The position numbers and the translations under genes are program-made. Below, one piece after another: positions 23,875 to 32,714 of a stretch of DNA of 64,000 bases; the first letter of the stretch is position 1, and every line of letters begins with the position of its first letter. Under the pieces are notes generated by a model. The model was given only the letters and a program-made list of their open reading frames with translations, ran no database searches and had not been told where the DNA came from. Location of the stretch: NCBI RefSeq assembly GCF_009789675.1, contig NZ_CP046914.1:1765291-1829290 (forward strand). Reading direction: 5' to 3'. Source of the stretch: Paraburkholderia acidisoli. GTDB taxonomy: Bacteria > Pseudomonadota > Gammaproteobacteria > Burkholderiales > Burkholderiaceae.

Positions 23875-25659
23875 TCAGGCTGCGGATGGCGCTTGCAGCG
23901 CGTGGTCGAGCGCGGCGCGCGCCTTCGTCGCAATGGCGCTTGCGTTGGCGTGGGCATCGGCGGGCGCGTCGCCTTGCCAGCGCCCGAGCACGTGGCCGTC
24001 CGGGCGCACGAGATACAGCGTGCCGGGCTGCGCGCCGACCATCGCGAAGAGGCGCCCCGTGCTGTCCCAGCCGTAGCGACGCGCGACATCGGCGGGCGGG
24101 CGGCGCGCAACCGGCACGATCGATACGCTTGATACGCGGCTGGATACGGGCAGCGGCGCGGGCGCCATCGCGCCATCGGCGAAAGCGGTTTCGAGCGCGG
24201 CGATGGCGGCACCGACGCCAGGCTGCGCGGCATCGTCGACGAAATACAGCGCCGTGAAGCACGGCCCCACGAAGTCGGTGAGATGCCCGTCGCGGGCGCC
24301 TTCGCGATCGACGATCGTGAGCGGACATTCGGGCAGCGTCGCGCCAGGCGCCGGACCGGCCGCGAGCGCATCGGAGGCCGCGTTGAGCGGCGACTGCGTG
24401 TAGGCGATCGCCGAGGTCTGACGCGGGTTGATGAGCGAGCGCACGGCCGGATGCTCGCGCGCGAGACTCAGCACGGCGGTGCGCATCAACTCGAATGCGA
24501 ACGACGGCGGCGCCATGAATTCCGTGCTCTTGGTGCCGTAGCTGAGGTTCTCGTGCGCGGCGTGCACACGCTCGTCGGAATAGCTGTCGAGCAGCGCTTC
24601 GCCGGCGCGCCCCTGCACGACGAAAGCGAGCTTCCACGCGAGATTGTCGGCGTCGTCGATGCCCGAATTCGCGCCGCGCACGCCGAAGATCGGCACGAGA
24701 TGCGCCGCGTCGCCCGCGAACAGCACCCGGCCATGGCGATAGCGTTCGAGCGTGAGCGCATTGGCCTTGTAGATGGTGATCCAGACCGGCGACCACGGCG
24801 CCGTTTCGCCCATCATGTCGAGCAGGCTTTGCACGCGCGGCACGACGTTTTCGGGCTGGATTGCGGCCTCGGCGTCTTCGCCGTCGCGCAACTGGTAGTC
24901 GATGCGCCAGACGTTGTCGGGCTGCTTGTGCACGAGCACGGTCGAGCCGGGGTTCGACGCCGGATCGAAATATGCGAGCCGTTCCGTGGGCCGCGCGCTG
25001 TCGAGCAGAATGTCGACGATCACGTAACGGCCTTCGTAGCTCGTACCGGTGAGTTTGAGCCCGAGCGCTTCGCGCACCGTGCTGCGGCCGCCGTCGGCCG
25101 CGACGAGCCAGTCGGTGTGCGCGACGTAGTCGCCGGCGGGCGTGGTGAGCGTGAGCGTCGCGCCGTGCGCGTCTTGCTGCACGGCGGTCACCTTCGTGCC
25201 CCAGCGGATGTCGATGAGATCGGCGTGCCGCTCGGCCGCGTCGAGCAGGAATTGCTCGATATGGTATTGCGCGAGATTCACCATGGGCGGCAGCTTCTGG
25301 TTCTCGTCCTGCGGCATCGTGAAGTGCAGCACTTCGTCGTCGCGATAGAAGCTGCGGCCGCCCGTCCACGGCAGACCTTTGGCGAGAAAACCGTCGAGCG
25401 CGCCGAGGCGTTCGATGATTTCGAGGCTGCGCCGCGAGATGCAGATGGCGCGGCTGCCGTAGCACACGGAATCGTCGGCTTCGATCAGCACGGAGCGCAC
25501 ACCGTGCTTCGCGAGACCGAGCGCGATGGCGAGCCCGACCGGACCGCCGCCGACGATCGTCACCGCGTGGCGTTGCTTCTCGCGGCCATGGTCGAGTTCG
25601 GGCACGCGCGCGGGGTAGTGCTTCGCTTCGAACGGATACGGTTTGAAATCGGCGTTCAT
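23875..25659 (-). CDS. FAD-dependent aromatic monooxygenase (MhpA/PheA/TfdB-type)
   Basis: The 594-aa class-A flavoprotein hydroxylase has the Rossmann GGGPVGLAIALGLAKHG (residues about 37-53), an ARPTERLAYFDP region, and the second FAD motif RVLFAGDAAHLVPIFG (residues about 308-323, GD motif). Such enzymes hydroxylate phenolic rings with NAD(P)H and O2. A thioredoxin-like C-terminal domain follows from about residue 430, as in phenol-type hydroxylases. It is transcribed with the DUF2783-like gene. The upstream LuxR-type regulator (25907-26725, same strand) is the likely controller. The substrate is not predictable by eye. Confidence 0.88.
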   Translation of the reverse strand: MNADFKPYPFEAKHYPARVPELDHGREKQRHAVTIVGGGPVGLAIALGLAKHGVRSVLIEADDSVCYGSRAICISRRSLEIIERLGALDGFLAKGLPWTGGRSFYRDDEVLHFTMPQDENQKLPPMVNLAQYHIEQFLLDAAERHADLIDIRWGTKVTAVQQDAHGATLTLTTPAGDYVAHTDWLVAADGGRSTVREALGLKLTGTSYEGRYVIVDILLDSARPTERLAYFDPASNPGSTVLVHKQPDNVWRIDYQLRDGEDAEAAIQPENVVPRVQSLLDMMGETAPWSPVWITIYKANALTLERYRHGRVLFAGDAAHLVPIFGVRGANSGIDDADNLAWKLAFVVQGRAGEALLDSYSDERVHAAHENLSYGTKSTEFMAPPSFAFELMRTAVLSLAREHPAVRSLINPRQTSAIAYTQSPLNAASDALAAGPAPGATLPECPLTIVDREGARDGHLTDFVGPCFTALYFVDDAAQPGVGAAIAALETAFADGAMAPAPLPVSSRVSSVSIVPVARRPPADVARRYGWDSTGRLFAMVGAQPGTLYLVRPDGHVLGRWQGDAPADAHANASAIATKARAALDHALQAPSAA

Positions 25660-25906
25660 CGTGCGCTCCGGACGAGCGTGGCGCCACGGGCGCGCGGGGA
25701 GAAGGCGAGGGAAGCCATGGGGATTGCGTCTCCGATACGAAAATTTTTTTCCGGCCGCGCAAGCGAGTCGCCTGGCGGTCCGTGCATCGATGAACGCAGT
25801 ATGGCGCGCGCGCGCCGTCGCGCTGTCCTCAATTTGGGTACAGCGTGTTGATGGCGATGAAAGTCGACGCTGAAAGGCCGCGCGGGCTCGAGCGCTTTCG
25901 GCTGCT

Positions 25907-26725
25907 TCAGCCCGGTTCGGCCGAGAGACAGAGCGCGAACAGTTGCCGCTGGCCGGAAATGCCGAGCCGCTGATACGCGCGCTTCTGGTACGTGACGACG
26001 CTGCTGGGCTTCACGCCCATGTGCTCGGCGATCTCGACGGTGCTGTGGCCTTCGAGCACGCCGCGCAGCGCGTCGAGTTCGCGCTTCGAAAGCGTCGGGC
26101 ACAGCGTGCGCAGGCGCGCGAGCATGAGCTGCGGAATGCCGAGCTGGCGCTGGCCGCGAATCGTGTAGTGATGTTTCGCCGATTCGCCGATCAACGGCGC
26201 GAGCGATTCGACGAGTTCGACTTCGGCGGGCTGGAAGTTGCCGGCGTCGCGCTCGCGGTAGAGGTTCACGGAGAGCCAGATGTCGGCGGCCGGTTGCAGC
26301 AGCAGCGAGAGCCGGTCGGACACATTGGGCGTGGCGTAGCACGCGGTGCGATAGCCGTCGTGCGCGATGTCGGCGCTGCTTTGCCAGTGGAGCACGAGCG
26401 AGGAGCCGGGCGCGTCTTCGGCCTCGCCGTTGACGATGCGCTGGTTGCCGTCGAGCGCGTAGAACAGGCGCGCGTAGGTGTCGGCGACGTCGCGCAGGAA
26501 GCGGCCACCGCGATGATCGGCAACGGAAACCGTGCGCGGCCGGTTGCCGAATTCGTAGGCGAACACGGTGCACTGCGTGACCGAGGTGGCCGGGCCGAGC
26601 ATGTTGAGCACTTCGGCGGCGAGCGCGTTGGCGTCGTCGCGGCCAATGGCCGAAACGAGGCTGGTGACGCGCGACAGGTCGAATTGGCCCGTCTGACGTG
26701 GTCGGTCGAGACGCCAGTAACGCAT
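25907..26725 (-). CDS. LuxR-type HTH regulator of the monooxygenase cluster (putative)
   Basis: The 272-aa regulator has a C-terminal LuxR HTH (residues about 205-262, LSKRELDALRGVLEGHSTVEIAEHMGVKPS landmark) and an N-terminal sensory domain with no phosphoacceptor site. It lies 247 nt upstream of the monooxygenase gene on the same strand and ends the gap without a terminator that I can see, so it may be the first gene of, or control, that operon. It resembles the other LuxR-type protein at 22884 in size and order. Confidence 0.85.
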   Translation of the reverse strand: MRYWRLDRPRQTGQFDLSRVTSLVSAIGRDDANALAAEVLNMLGPATSVTQCTVFAYEFGNRPRTVSVADHRGGRFLRDVADTYARLFYALDGNQRIVNGEAEDAPGSSLVLHWQSSADIAHDGYRTACYATPNVSDRLSLLLQPAADIWLSVNLYRERDAGNFQPAEVELVESLAPLIGESAKHHYTIRGQRQLGIPQLMLARLRTLCPTLSKRELDALRGVLEGHSTVEIAEHMGVKPSSVVTYQKRAYQRLGISGQRQLFALCLSAEPG

Positions 26726-26998
26726 GGGTTTCTAATCGGAAAAAGCGAAAAAACGCGGTGCTTTATGAGATTAGCACCGTTTCCGATCGGCTCGAAAAAG
26801 ACCCTAAGAGAAACGCCAGCACGAACGCGAGAAAAAGACGGGAACGGGGCCGGAACGCGGGCGCCCGCCAACACGCTGCATCCGTGGCGATGCGAGCAAG
26901 GATGCGGCCGTTGCGGTAATCTCCACGCTCGGCCGGCGCATCCGTGCGCCATGTTTCCATACGTAGACGCACCCGCCTCCCGCGCAGGATATCTCGAA

Positions 26999-28012
26999 AT
27001 GTTGACGCTCCCCACCGCGATTCCACCCGATTTCGGCGTTGGAGCGGTTTTCCTCAGCGTGCTCGTGACGCAGCTCGGCGTGCCGGTCCCGGCCGCACCC
27101 GTGCTGATACTCGCGGGCACGATGGCGGCGAGCGGGGAAACGTCGTACGCGAGCTTGCTGGTCGCGGCCGTGATCGCCACGCTGCTCGCGGATTCGCTGT
27201 GGTTCGCGGCGGGCCGCGTGCGCGGGCGGCGGCTGCTCAACGGTCTCGTGCGGTTTTCGCTGTCGCTCGATACGACCATCCGCATCGCGCGCAACGTGTT
27301 CGAGCGCTATGGCGCGCCTATTCTCTCGGTGGCCAAGTTCGTGCCGGGACTCGGCCTGATCTCCGCGCCGCTGCTCGGCACGACCAGCGTGGACGTGCGC
27401 GTGTTCCTGCTGTGGGACGCGATAGGCGCGACCTTGTGGGCGGGCACCTGGCTGCTCGGCGGCGCGGCGTTGCATGCCGAAATCGTGCGTTTCGCGATGT
27501 TCGTGCGCGCCAACGGCATGACGATTTTCGACGTGCTCGCGGTGGCCGGCGTGCTGTTTCTCGCCTGGCGTCTGTTCCGGCGCATGCAGTTCCGCCACTG
27601 GCTCGCGACGCATCGCATTTCGCCGGATCAGCTCGACGAGATGATGAAGTCGACTGCGCCGCCCATCGTGCTCGACGCGCGCCCGGCTTCGATCCGCGAG
27701 AAGGAGTCGTATCGCATTCCCGGCGCGCGGCCGCTCGATCTGGAGTCGAGCGAGGCGCTCGCGCCCGAACTGCTGGACCGGCCGATCGTGGTCTATTGCG
27801 TGTGCCCGAACGAGGCGACGGCCAAGCGCATTGTCGATCAACTGCGCAACAAGCACATTTATCACGCGCGCGCGCTCAAGGGCGGCCTCGACGCGTGGGA
27901 ACGGCACGGTTATCCGGTCGAGCCGCTTTCCGCGGAATTCCACGCGCTGCTGGCGGGCGAGGATGTCGACGCGGACGAGGAATACACCGTCCGCGCGAGT
28001 CTTTCCAAATAG
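26999..28012 (+). CDS. DedA-type (VTT) membrane protein fused to a rhodanese domain
   Basis: The protein is 337 aa from ATG 26999. Residues about 1-200 form the DedA/VTT fold: hydrophobic helices and the motif FERYGAPILSVAKFVPGLGLISAPLLGTT (core F-VPG-G), as in membrane proteins linked to lipid scrambling and membrane homeostasis. After a basic linker comes a C-terminal rhodanese domain (about 225-310) with an active-site Cys267 in YCVCPNEAT, a loop where usual rhodaneses have CxxGxR. The catalytic Cys is kept. An ATG at 26951 would add 16 residues and has no better Shine-Dalgarno. VTT-rhodanese fusions are known in proteobacteria but their role is unclear. Confidence 0.82.
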   Translation: MLTLPTAIPPDFGVGAVFLSVLVTQLGVPVPAAPVLILAGTMAASGETSYASLLVAAVIATLLADSLWFAAGRVRGRRLLNGLVRFSLSLDTTIRIARNVFERYGAPILSVAKFVPGLGLISAPLLGTTSVDVRVFLLWDAIGATLWAGTWLLGGAALHAEIVRFAMFVRANGMTIFDVLAVAGVLFLAWRLFRRMQFRHWLATHRISPDQLDEMMKSTAPPIVLDARPASIREKESYRIPGARPLDLESSEALAPELLDRPIVVYCVCPNEATAKRIVDQLRNKHIYHARALKGGLDAWERHGYPVEPLSAEFHALLAGEDVDADEEYTVRASLSK

Positions 28013-28051
28013 CGAGTTTTCTCGATTTTCGGCCGCGAGTTTTCTCGATTT
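28012..28051. repeat. Tandem hairpin-forming direct repeat between convergent genes
   Basis: GCGAGTTTTCTCGATTT occurs twice, at 28012-28028 and 28035-28051 (23-bp period). Each copy contains CGAG-TTTT-CTCG, able to form a short stem, and the pair sits directly after the DedA-rhodanese stop. They may serve as a weak termination region, or be a remnant of duplication. Confidence 0.5.
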
Positions 28052-28101
28052 CGCTTTGGAAACGGCGCGAAGCGAGCGGAACGCGCGGCCGGTTCGCGCC
28101 G

Positions 28102-29529
28102 TCAGGCGCGCTGTCGCCGTGATGCGCTGCTGATGTTCTGGCCCGCGTCGCGCGCGAGCTGGGCATAGCCCCATACCGAGATCAGCGTGAGCACGCCGGC
28201 GGCGAGGAAGGCGAGACGGAAGTCGTCGAGCGTGAACACGTGGCCGGTGGCTTCGCCGTGGAACGTCGCGGCCACGCGCAGCGAGAGCGCGCCGAACGCG
28301 ATGCCCAAGCCAATCGTCATTTGCGCGGCGGCGCTCCAGAGCGTGCTGGCCGCGCTCATCTGCGGCTGCGCGACATCGGCATAAGCGAGCGTCGCGAGCG
28401 TGGAGAACTGCATCGAGCGCGTGACGCCGTACACGAAGATGACGAGCACCACGAGCGCGATCGGCGTGCCGGGCGTGAGCAAGCCGCACGCGATCAGCGA
28501 AATGCCCGCGATCGTCACGTCGACCACCGACACCATGCGAAAGCCCCAGCGCTCGAGAATGCGCGTGGTCAGCGCCTTCATGCCGAGATTGCCGAGCGCG
28601 CTCGCGAGCAGCAGCAAGCCCGACTTGAACGCCGAAAGCCCGAAGCCGATCTGGAACAGCAGCGGCATCAGATAGGGCGCCGCGCCAATGCCGATGCGCG
28701 TGATCGAGCCCGTCACGACCGTTACCGAGAACGTCGGGATCTTCAAGGTCGACACGTCGATGAGCGGATGCGCATGGCGCTTCGCGTGCGCAAACGCGAT
28801 TGCGCCGATCACGATGCCGGCCGCGACGATCGCCACGCCCGTCCATGGATTTTCGTTCGGCTGGCTCGCCAGTTCCGCGCCGTACAGCAGCGCGGTGAGC
28901 GACGCGCCGCTCAGGATCAGGCCGATCACGTCGAGCGGGCGGCGCGCTTCGCCGCGCAGGTTCGGCACCATGAAGGCGATGGCCACGAGCACGGCAATGC
29001 CGAACGGCACGTTGAGCAGAAAGATCCAGCGCCACGACGCGTAGGTCGTGATGAAACCGCCGATCGGCGGCCCGACCACGGGCGCGGCAATGGCGGGCCA
29101 CGTGATCGTGGAGATCGCCCGCATCAGCAGGCTCTTGTCGGTCGTGCGCACGACGATCGAGCGACCGACCGGCACCATCATCGCGCCGCCGATGCCTTGC
29201 AGCACGCGCGCGGCCACGAACTCGTCGAGATTCTGCGCGATGCCGCACAACACCGACGCCACCGTGAACGTGACCACCGCGCCGAAGAAGATCGTGCGCG
29301 AGCCGTAGCGGTCGGCGACCCAGCCGCTCACGGGAATGAAGATCGCGAGCGCGAGCATGTAGGCCGTGACGCCGAGGCTCAGGCTGTTCGGTCCGATGCC
29401 GAACGAGCGCGCCATCGCGGGCAGCGCCGTGGCGATCACGGTCGTGTCGAGATACTCCATGAAGAACGTGGCCGCGACGATATAGGGCAGCCAGCCGACG
29501 CCGGCGCCGCGTTGCGCGGGCGCGCTCAT
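28102..29529 (-). CDS. MFS multidrug transporter, DHA2 (EmrB/QacA) family
   Basis: The 475-aa protein has about 14 helices: FFMEYLDTTVIATALPAMARSFG in helix 1, motif A SGWVADRYGSRTIFF, and motif C-like PVVGPPIGGFITTYASWR. It is likely a proton/drug antiporter. The open frame extends upstream but I start at ATG 29527-29529 (MSAPAQRG), where the hydrophobic N-terminus follows; upstream sequence has poor coding character. It is divergent from the aldo/keto reductase gene, so the 274-bp gap holds both promoters, with no local regulator gene. The similarity to 19371-20774 suggests a paralogous pair. Confidence 0.9.
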   Translation of the reverse strand: MSAPAQRGAGVGWLPYIVAATFFMEYLDTTVIATALPAMARSFGIGPNSLSLGVTAYMLALAIFIPVSGWVADRYGSRTIFFGAVVTFTVASVLCGIAQNLDEFVAARVLQGIGGAMMVPVGRSIVVRTTDKSLLMRAISTITWPAIAAPVVGPPIGGFITTYASWRWIFLLNVPFGIAVLVAIAFMVPNLRGEARRPLDVIGLILSGASLTALLYGAELASQPNENPWTGVAIVAAGIVIGAIAFAHAKRHAHPLIDVSTLKIPTFSVTVVTGSITRIGIGAAPYLMPLLFQIGFGLSAFKSGLLLLASALGNLGMKALTTRILERWGFRMVSVVDVTIAGISLIACGLLTPGTPIALVVLVIFVYGVTRSMQFSTLATLAYADVAQPQMSAASTLWSAAAQMTIGLGIAFGALSLRVAATFHGEATGHVFTLDDFRLAFLAAGVLTLISVWGYAQLARDAGQNISSASRRQRA

Positions 29530-29803
29530 GCGGCCTCCGCGCGCGAAGGCGTAACGAGGAAACGCGGAGGAAGCGAGAGGTTGCGGATCATGAGCGGTGA
29601 GCGTCGCGAGTTGCCGATTGGAATTTTTCGGCCGCGATCGTGAAACGAGGGAAGGCGACAGTTTCCAATACGTCACCGCGTCTGTACAGACGTAAGCCAA
29701 CACGTCGTGAGGTGTAGGAGGGTGGCGGGCAAGCATGGCGCGATGCGCGTAGACTCGTCGGCTCTCGGCAACGCATCGTCAACCCTCGATGGGAGGCAGT
29801 GAA

Positions 29804-30841
29804 ATGGAATACCGTTTTCTGGGCGCGTCTGGTTTTAAAGTGCCGGTCCTGAGCTTCGGCACGGGCACATTTGGCGGCAAGGGCGAATTCTTCGAAGCTT
29901 GGGGCGCCACCGACGTGGCCGAAGCGCGCAAGCTCATCGACATCTGCCTCGACGCGGGCGTGACCATGTTCGACAGCGCCGACATCTATTCGAGCGGCGC
30001 CTCGGAGTCGGTGCTCGGCGAGGCGCTCAAGGGACGCCGCGACAAGGTCATCATTTCGACGAAAGCCACCTTTCGTTTCGACGACGGTCCGAACAGCGTG
30101 GGCTCGTCGCGCTTTCATCTGACGCGTGCCGTGGACGCGGCGCTCAAGCGCCTGCAAACCGATTACATCGACCTGTTTCAGCTCCACGGCTTCGACGCGC
30201 GCACGCCTGTCGAGGAAGTGTTGTCGACGCTCGACGACCTCGTGCGCGCGGGCAAGATTCTCTACACGGGCGTGTCGAACTTCTCGGGCTGGCACCTGAT
30301 GAAGTCGCAGGCCGTGGCCGACCGCTACGGTTATCCGCGCTATGTCGCGAACCAGACGTATTACTCGCTGATCGGCCGCGACTACGAATGGGAACTGATG
30401 CCGCTCGGCGTCGACCAGGGCGTGGGCGCGGTGGTGTGGAGCCCGCTCGGCTGGGGGCGCCTGACCGGCAAGATCCGTCGCGGCCAGCCGCTGCCCGAGA
30501 AAAGCCGCCTGCACAAAACTGCCGATATGGGACCGCCGGTGCCGGATGAATACCTGTACCGCGTGATCGACGCCATCGACGAAATCGCCGGGGAAACCGG
30601 CAAGACGATTCCGCAGATCGCACTGAACTGGCTGTTGCAGCGCCCCAACGTTTCCACGGTACTCATCGGTGCCCGAGACGAGGCGCAGCTGCGCCAGAAT
30701 CTGGGCGCGGTGGGCTGGAACCTCACGCCGGAGCAGGTCGCGAAGCTCGACGCGGCGAGCGCGGTGCGCCCCGCGTATCCCTACTGGCATCAGGAAGGAT
30801 TCGCCGAGCGCAATCCTTCGCCGGTGGCGCGCGAAGAATAA
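29804..30841 (+). CDS. Aldo/keto reductase
   Basis: This 345-aa NADPH-dependent oxidoreductase of the aldo/keto reductase (TIM barrel) superfamily keeps the catalytic tetrad: Asp57 and Tyr62 (FDSADIY), Lys87 (ISTKAT) and His128 (FQLHGFD). The protein resembles the YghZ/Tas-like subgroup that acts on aldehydes and ketones. The ATG at 29804 is preceded by GGGAGGCAG. It is monocistronic and divergent from the DHA2 gene. The physiological substrate is unknown. Confidence 0.92.
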   Translation: MEYRFLGASGFKVPVLSFGTGTFGGKGEFFEAWGATDVAEARKLIDICLDAGVTMFDSADIYSSGASESVLGEALKGRRDKVIISTKATFRFDDGPNSVGSSRFHLTRAVDAALKRLQTDYIDLFQLHGFDARTPVEEVLSTLDDLVRAGKILYTGVSNFSGWHLMKSQAVADRYGYPRYVANQTYYSLIGRDYEWELMPLGVDQGVGAVVWSPLGWGRLTGKIRRGQPLPEKSRLHKTADMGPPVPDEYLYRVIDAIDEIAGETGKTIPQIALNWLLQRPNVSTVLIGARDEAQLRQNLGAVGWNLTPEQVAKLDAASAVRPAYPYWHQEGFAERNPSPVAREE

Positions 30842-30902
30842 GCCACGCGCGGGTTGGCCGGTTGTCGATCTGGCCGATGCGGTAGCGAAGGGCGCGAGCC
30901 GT

Positions 30903-31088
30903 TCAGGCGGCTTGCGCGTCGCGCAGGATTTGCGCGGCGCCGAGATGCACGGCGAGCGCGTAAAACTCGTCTTCGGCGAGATTCAGCGCTTTCGCGGCGG
31001 CCATGGCACGACGGTGATCGTGCGGATGCAAGGCCAGTTTGACTTCAATTTTCGACTGCGTAATGGGCGACTGCTGGGCAAACTCCAC
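30903..31088 (-). CDS. Small hypothetical protein with GTG start
   Basis: The 61-aa protein is predicted to be helical and soluble. The frame could begin earlier, but GTG at 31086-31088 is favoured by AGGAGA placed 7 nt upstream on the minus strand. The sequence (KIEVKLALHPHDHRRAMAAAKALNLAEDEFYALAVHLGAAQIL) is His-rich in the middle and shows no signal peptide. No family is recognised. Confidence 0.6.
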   Translation of the reverse strand: MEFAQQSPITQSKIEVKLALHPHDHRRAMAAAKALNLAEDEFYALAVHLGAAQILRDAQAA

Positions 31089-31629
31089 GGACGTTTCTCC
31101 TGCGGTAATCGGGCGCGTGGCCCGTGACGGGTGCAATGCCCATTACCGAGTGTCCTGACGCGCGAGGGCGCGCGCCGCCCGCCGCAAAATTGCGGACCGG
31201 AAACGGCGATAACGCGGAGTGGGCCTGAAAATCCGCCGGCACTTTATTGCGTGCAGGCAGAGGGCACGTGCTGATTACAGCGACGCGCGGTATAGCGACG
31301 CGCGATGACGCGATGCGTCAGCAGTGCAGATAAAACGGGATAGCGACGGCTTTGACGGGTACGGCGGAGCAACGCATTGCATGTACGACTACCCTCCGGA
31401 ATTATTTTTCTTTGCGGCCGAAAGCCGCATGACAGACCGAGAGTGTATTCGGGTTTTCACCTAGGGTAAATCCCTAATGAAAGAAAATGCGTTGCGTATA
31501 GTGTAAAAATCCAACGCCAACAACCGGAAATGCAATGCATTTGCATTCCGGTTCATGCTGAATAGATAAAACGGGGGAGCGGGAAAGCGGCGGCGCGGCC
31601 CGAGGGTGGGGCCGCGCCCGTTGCGAGGT
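31089..31629. other. Long intergenic region with a palindrome
   Basis: These 541 bases separate two minus-strand genes, so the promoter of the small gene at 30903-31088 lies here. TAGGG-TAAAT-CCCTA (31462-31476) is a 15-bp inverted repeat of regulator-operator type. The region 31380-31560 is AT-richer than its surroundings. No further gene is supported. Confidence 0.45.
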
Positions 31630-32340
31630 TTATTCCTCGACGCGTTTGCGCAGGCGCGCGCGTGCTTCGCCGAGCGATTCGAAATTGCCGCGCGTGTCGT
31701 CGAACACGGTGACCTTGCCCTGGCCAATGTCGTATACCCAGCCTTGCAGTTCGAGCTGGTTTTGCGCCACGCGCGCCGCGACGGCGGGGTGCGTGCGCAG
31801 ATGCGTGAGCTGCAAACGCACGTTTTCTTCCACGAGCGCCTGCACGATCTGGTCTTCGCCGAGACCACGCGTTTTCACGACGCTGCGTGCCGCTTCGGCG
31901 TTGCGCAGCCAGGCTTGCACGGTGGGCATGTTGGCCGTGGCTTCGGCGCCCGACGCGAGACCCTTCATCGCGCCGCAATCCGTGTGGCCGCACAGCACGA
32001 TCTGGCGCACGTTGAGCGCGAGCACCGCGAATTCCACCACGGCCGAGACGCCGCCGAGCATTTCGCCATACGCCGGCACGATATTGCCGATGTTGCGGCA
32101 AACGAACAGCTCGCCGGGTTTGGCCTGCGTGATCATCTCGGGCGACACGCGCGAGTCGGCGCAGGTGATGAACAGCGTGTGCGGCGCCTGGCTATAAGCG
32201 AGGCTGTGGAAGAGTTCCTTGTTGCTCGGGAATACCTGTTGAGTGAATTCGTCCACGCCGTCGAGCAGGTGCAACAGATCGCAGCCGCACGATTCCGAAT
32301 GCTCGTGATCGTGTTCTTGCGAGTGAGGTGTGTGTGGCAT
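31630..32340 (-). CDS. Beta-class carbonic anhydrase
   Basis: The 236-aa zinc enzyme interconverts CO2 and bicarbonate. The ligand set is intact: Cys60-Ala-Asp62-Ser-Arg64 (TCADSR) and His119-Thr-Asp-Cys122 (GHTDCG), giving Cys/His/Cys zinc binding plus the Asp/Arg dyad. An unusual N-terminal segment (residues 1-20: MPHTPHSQEHDHEHSESCGC) is rich in His and Cys and may bind zinc. I chose ATG 32338-32340, with a purine-rich GAGAGAAA upstream; earlier in-frame ATGs lack support. It is in a single-gene unit convergent with nothing nearby and resembles the bacterial Can/CynT subgroup. Confidence 0.93.
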   Translation of the reverse strand: MPHTPHSQEHDHEHSESCGCDLLHLLDGVDEFTQQVFPSNKELFHSLAYSQAPHTLFITCADSRVSPEMITQAKPGELFVCRNIGNIVPAYGEMLGGVSAVVEFAVLALNVRQIVLCGHTDCGAMKGLASGAEATANMPTVQAWLRNAEAARSVVKTRGLGEDQIVQALVEENVRLQLTHLRTHPAVAARVAQNQLELQGWVYDIGQGKVTVFDDTRGNFESLGEARARLRKRVEE

Positions 32341-32714
32341 GGATGTTTCTCTCTTTATCATGAATCGACACAATCGAATGGCAACAGCGTGAGTTTACGC
32401 TGAGCGGGCTCCTTACGGATCGGAAACCTGCCGTCTGGTTCGCGTGAAGCGCCTGTCCTCCGCGCACCCTTGTACCGATCGGGGCGGATATGCCGGCAAA
32501 GGGGGCGAAAAAACGCGCAACTCGCGTCAACGTGGCTGGGGAACGACGGTGCGCTCGCGCGCGGCGTTTCCGTTCGAAAGCGGATTTTCTCACGCCGGGC
32601 GCGTTTGGCCCATACGGGCTGTCGAGATGTCGATGCGGCGCGACCGGGCGGTCGTGGCGCCGTGCACGATGGTGGTGCCTGAAGAGACGAACGACAAAGA
32701 CGTTTAAATCGTGC

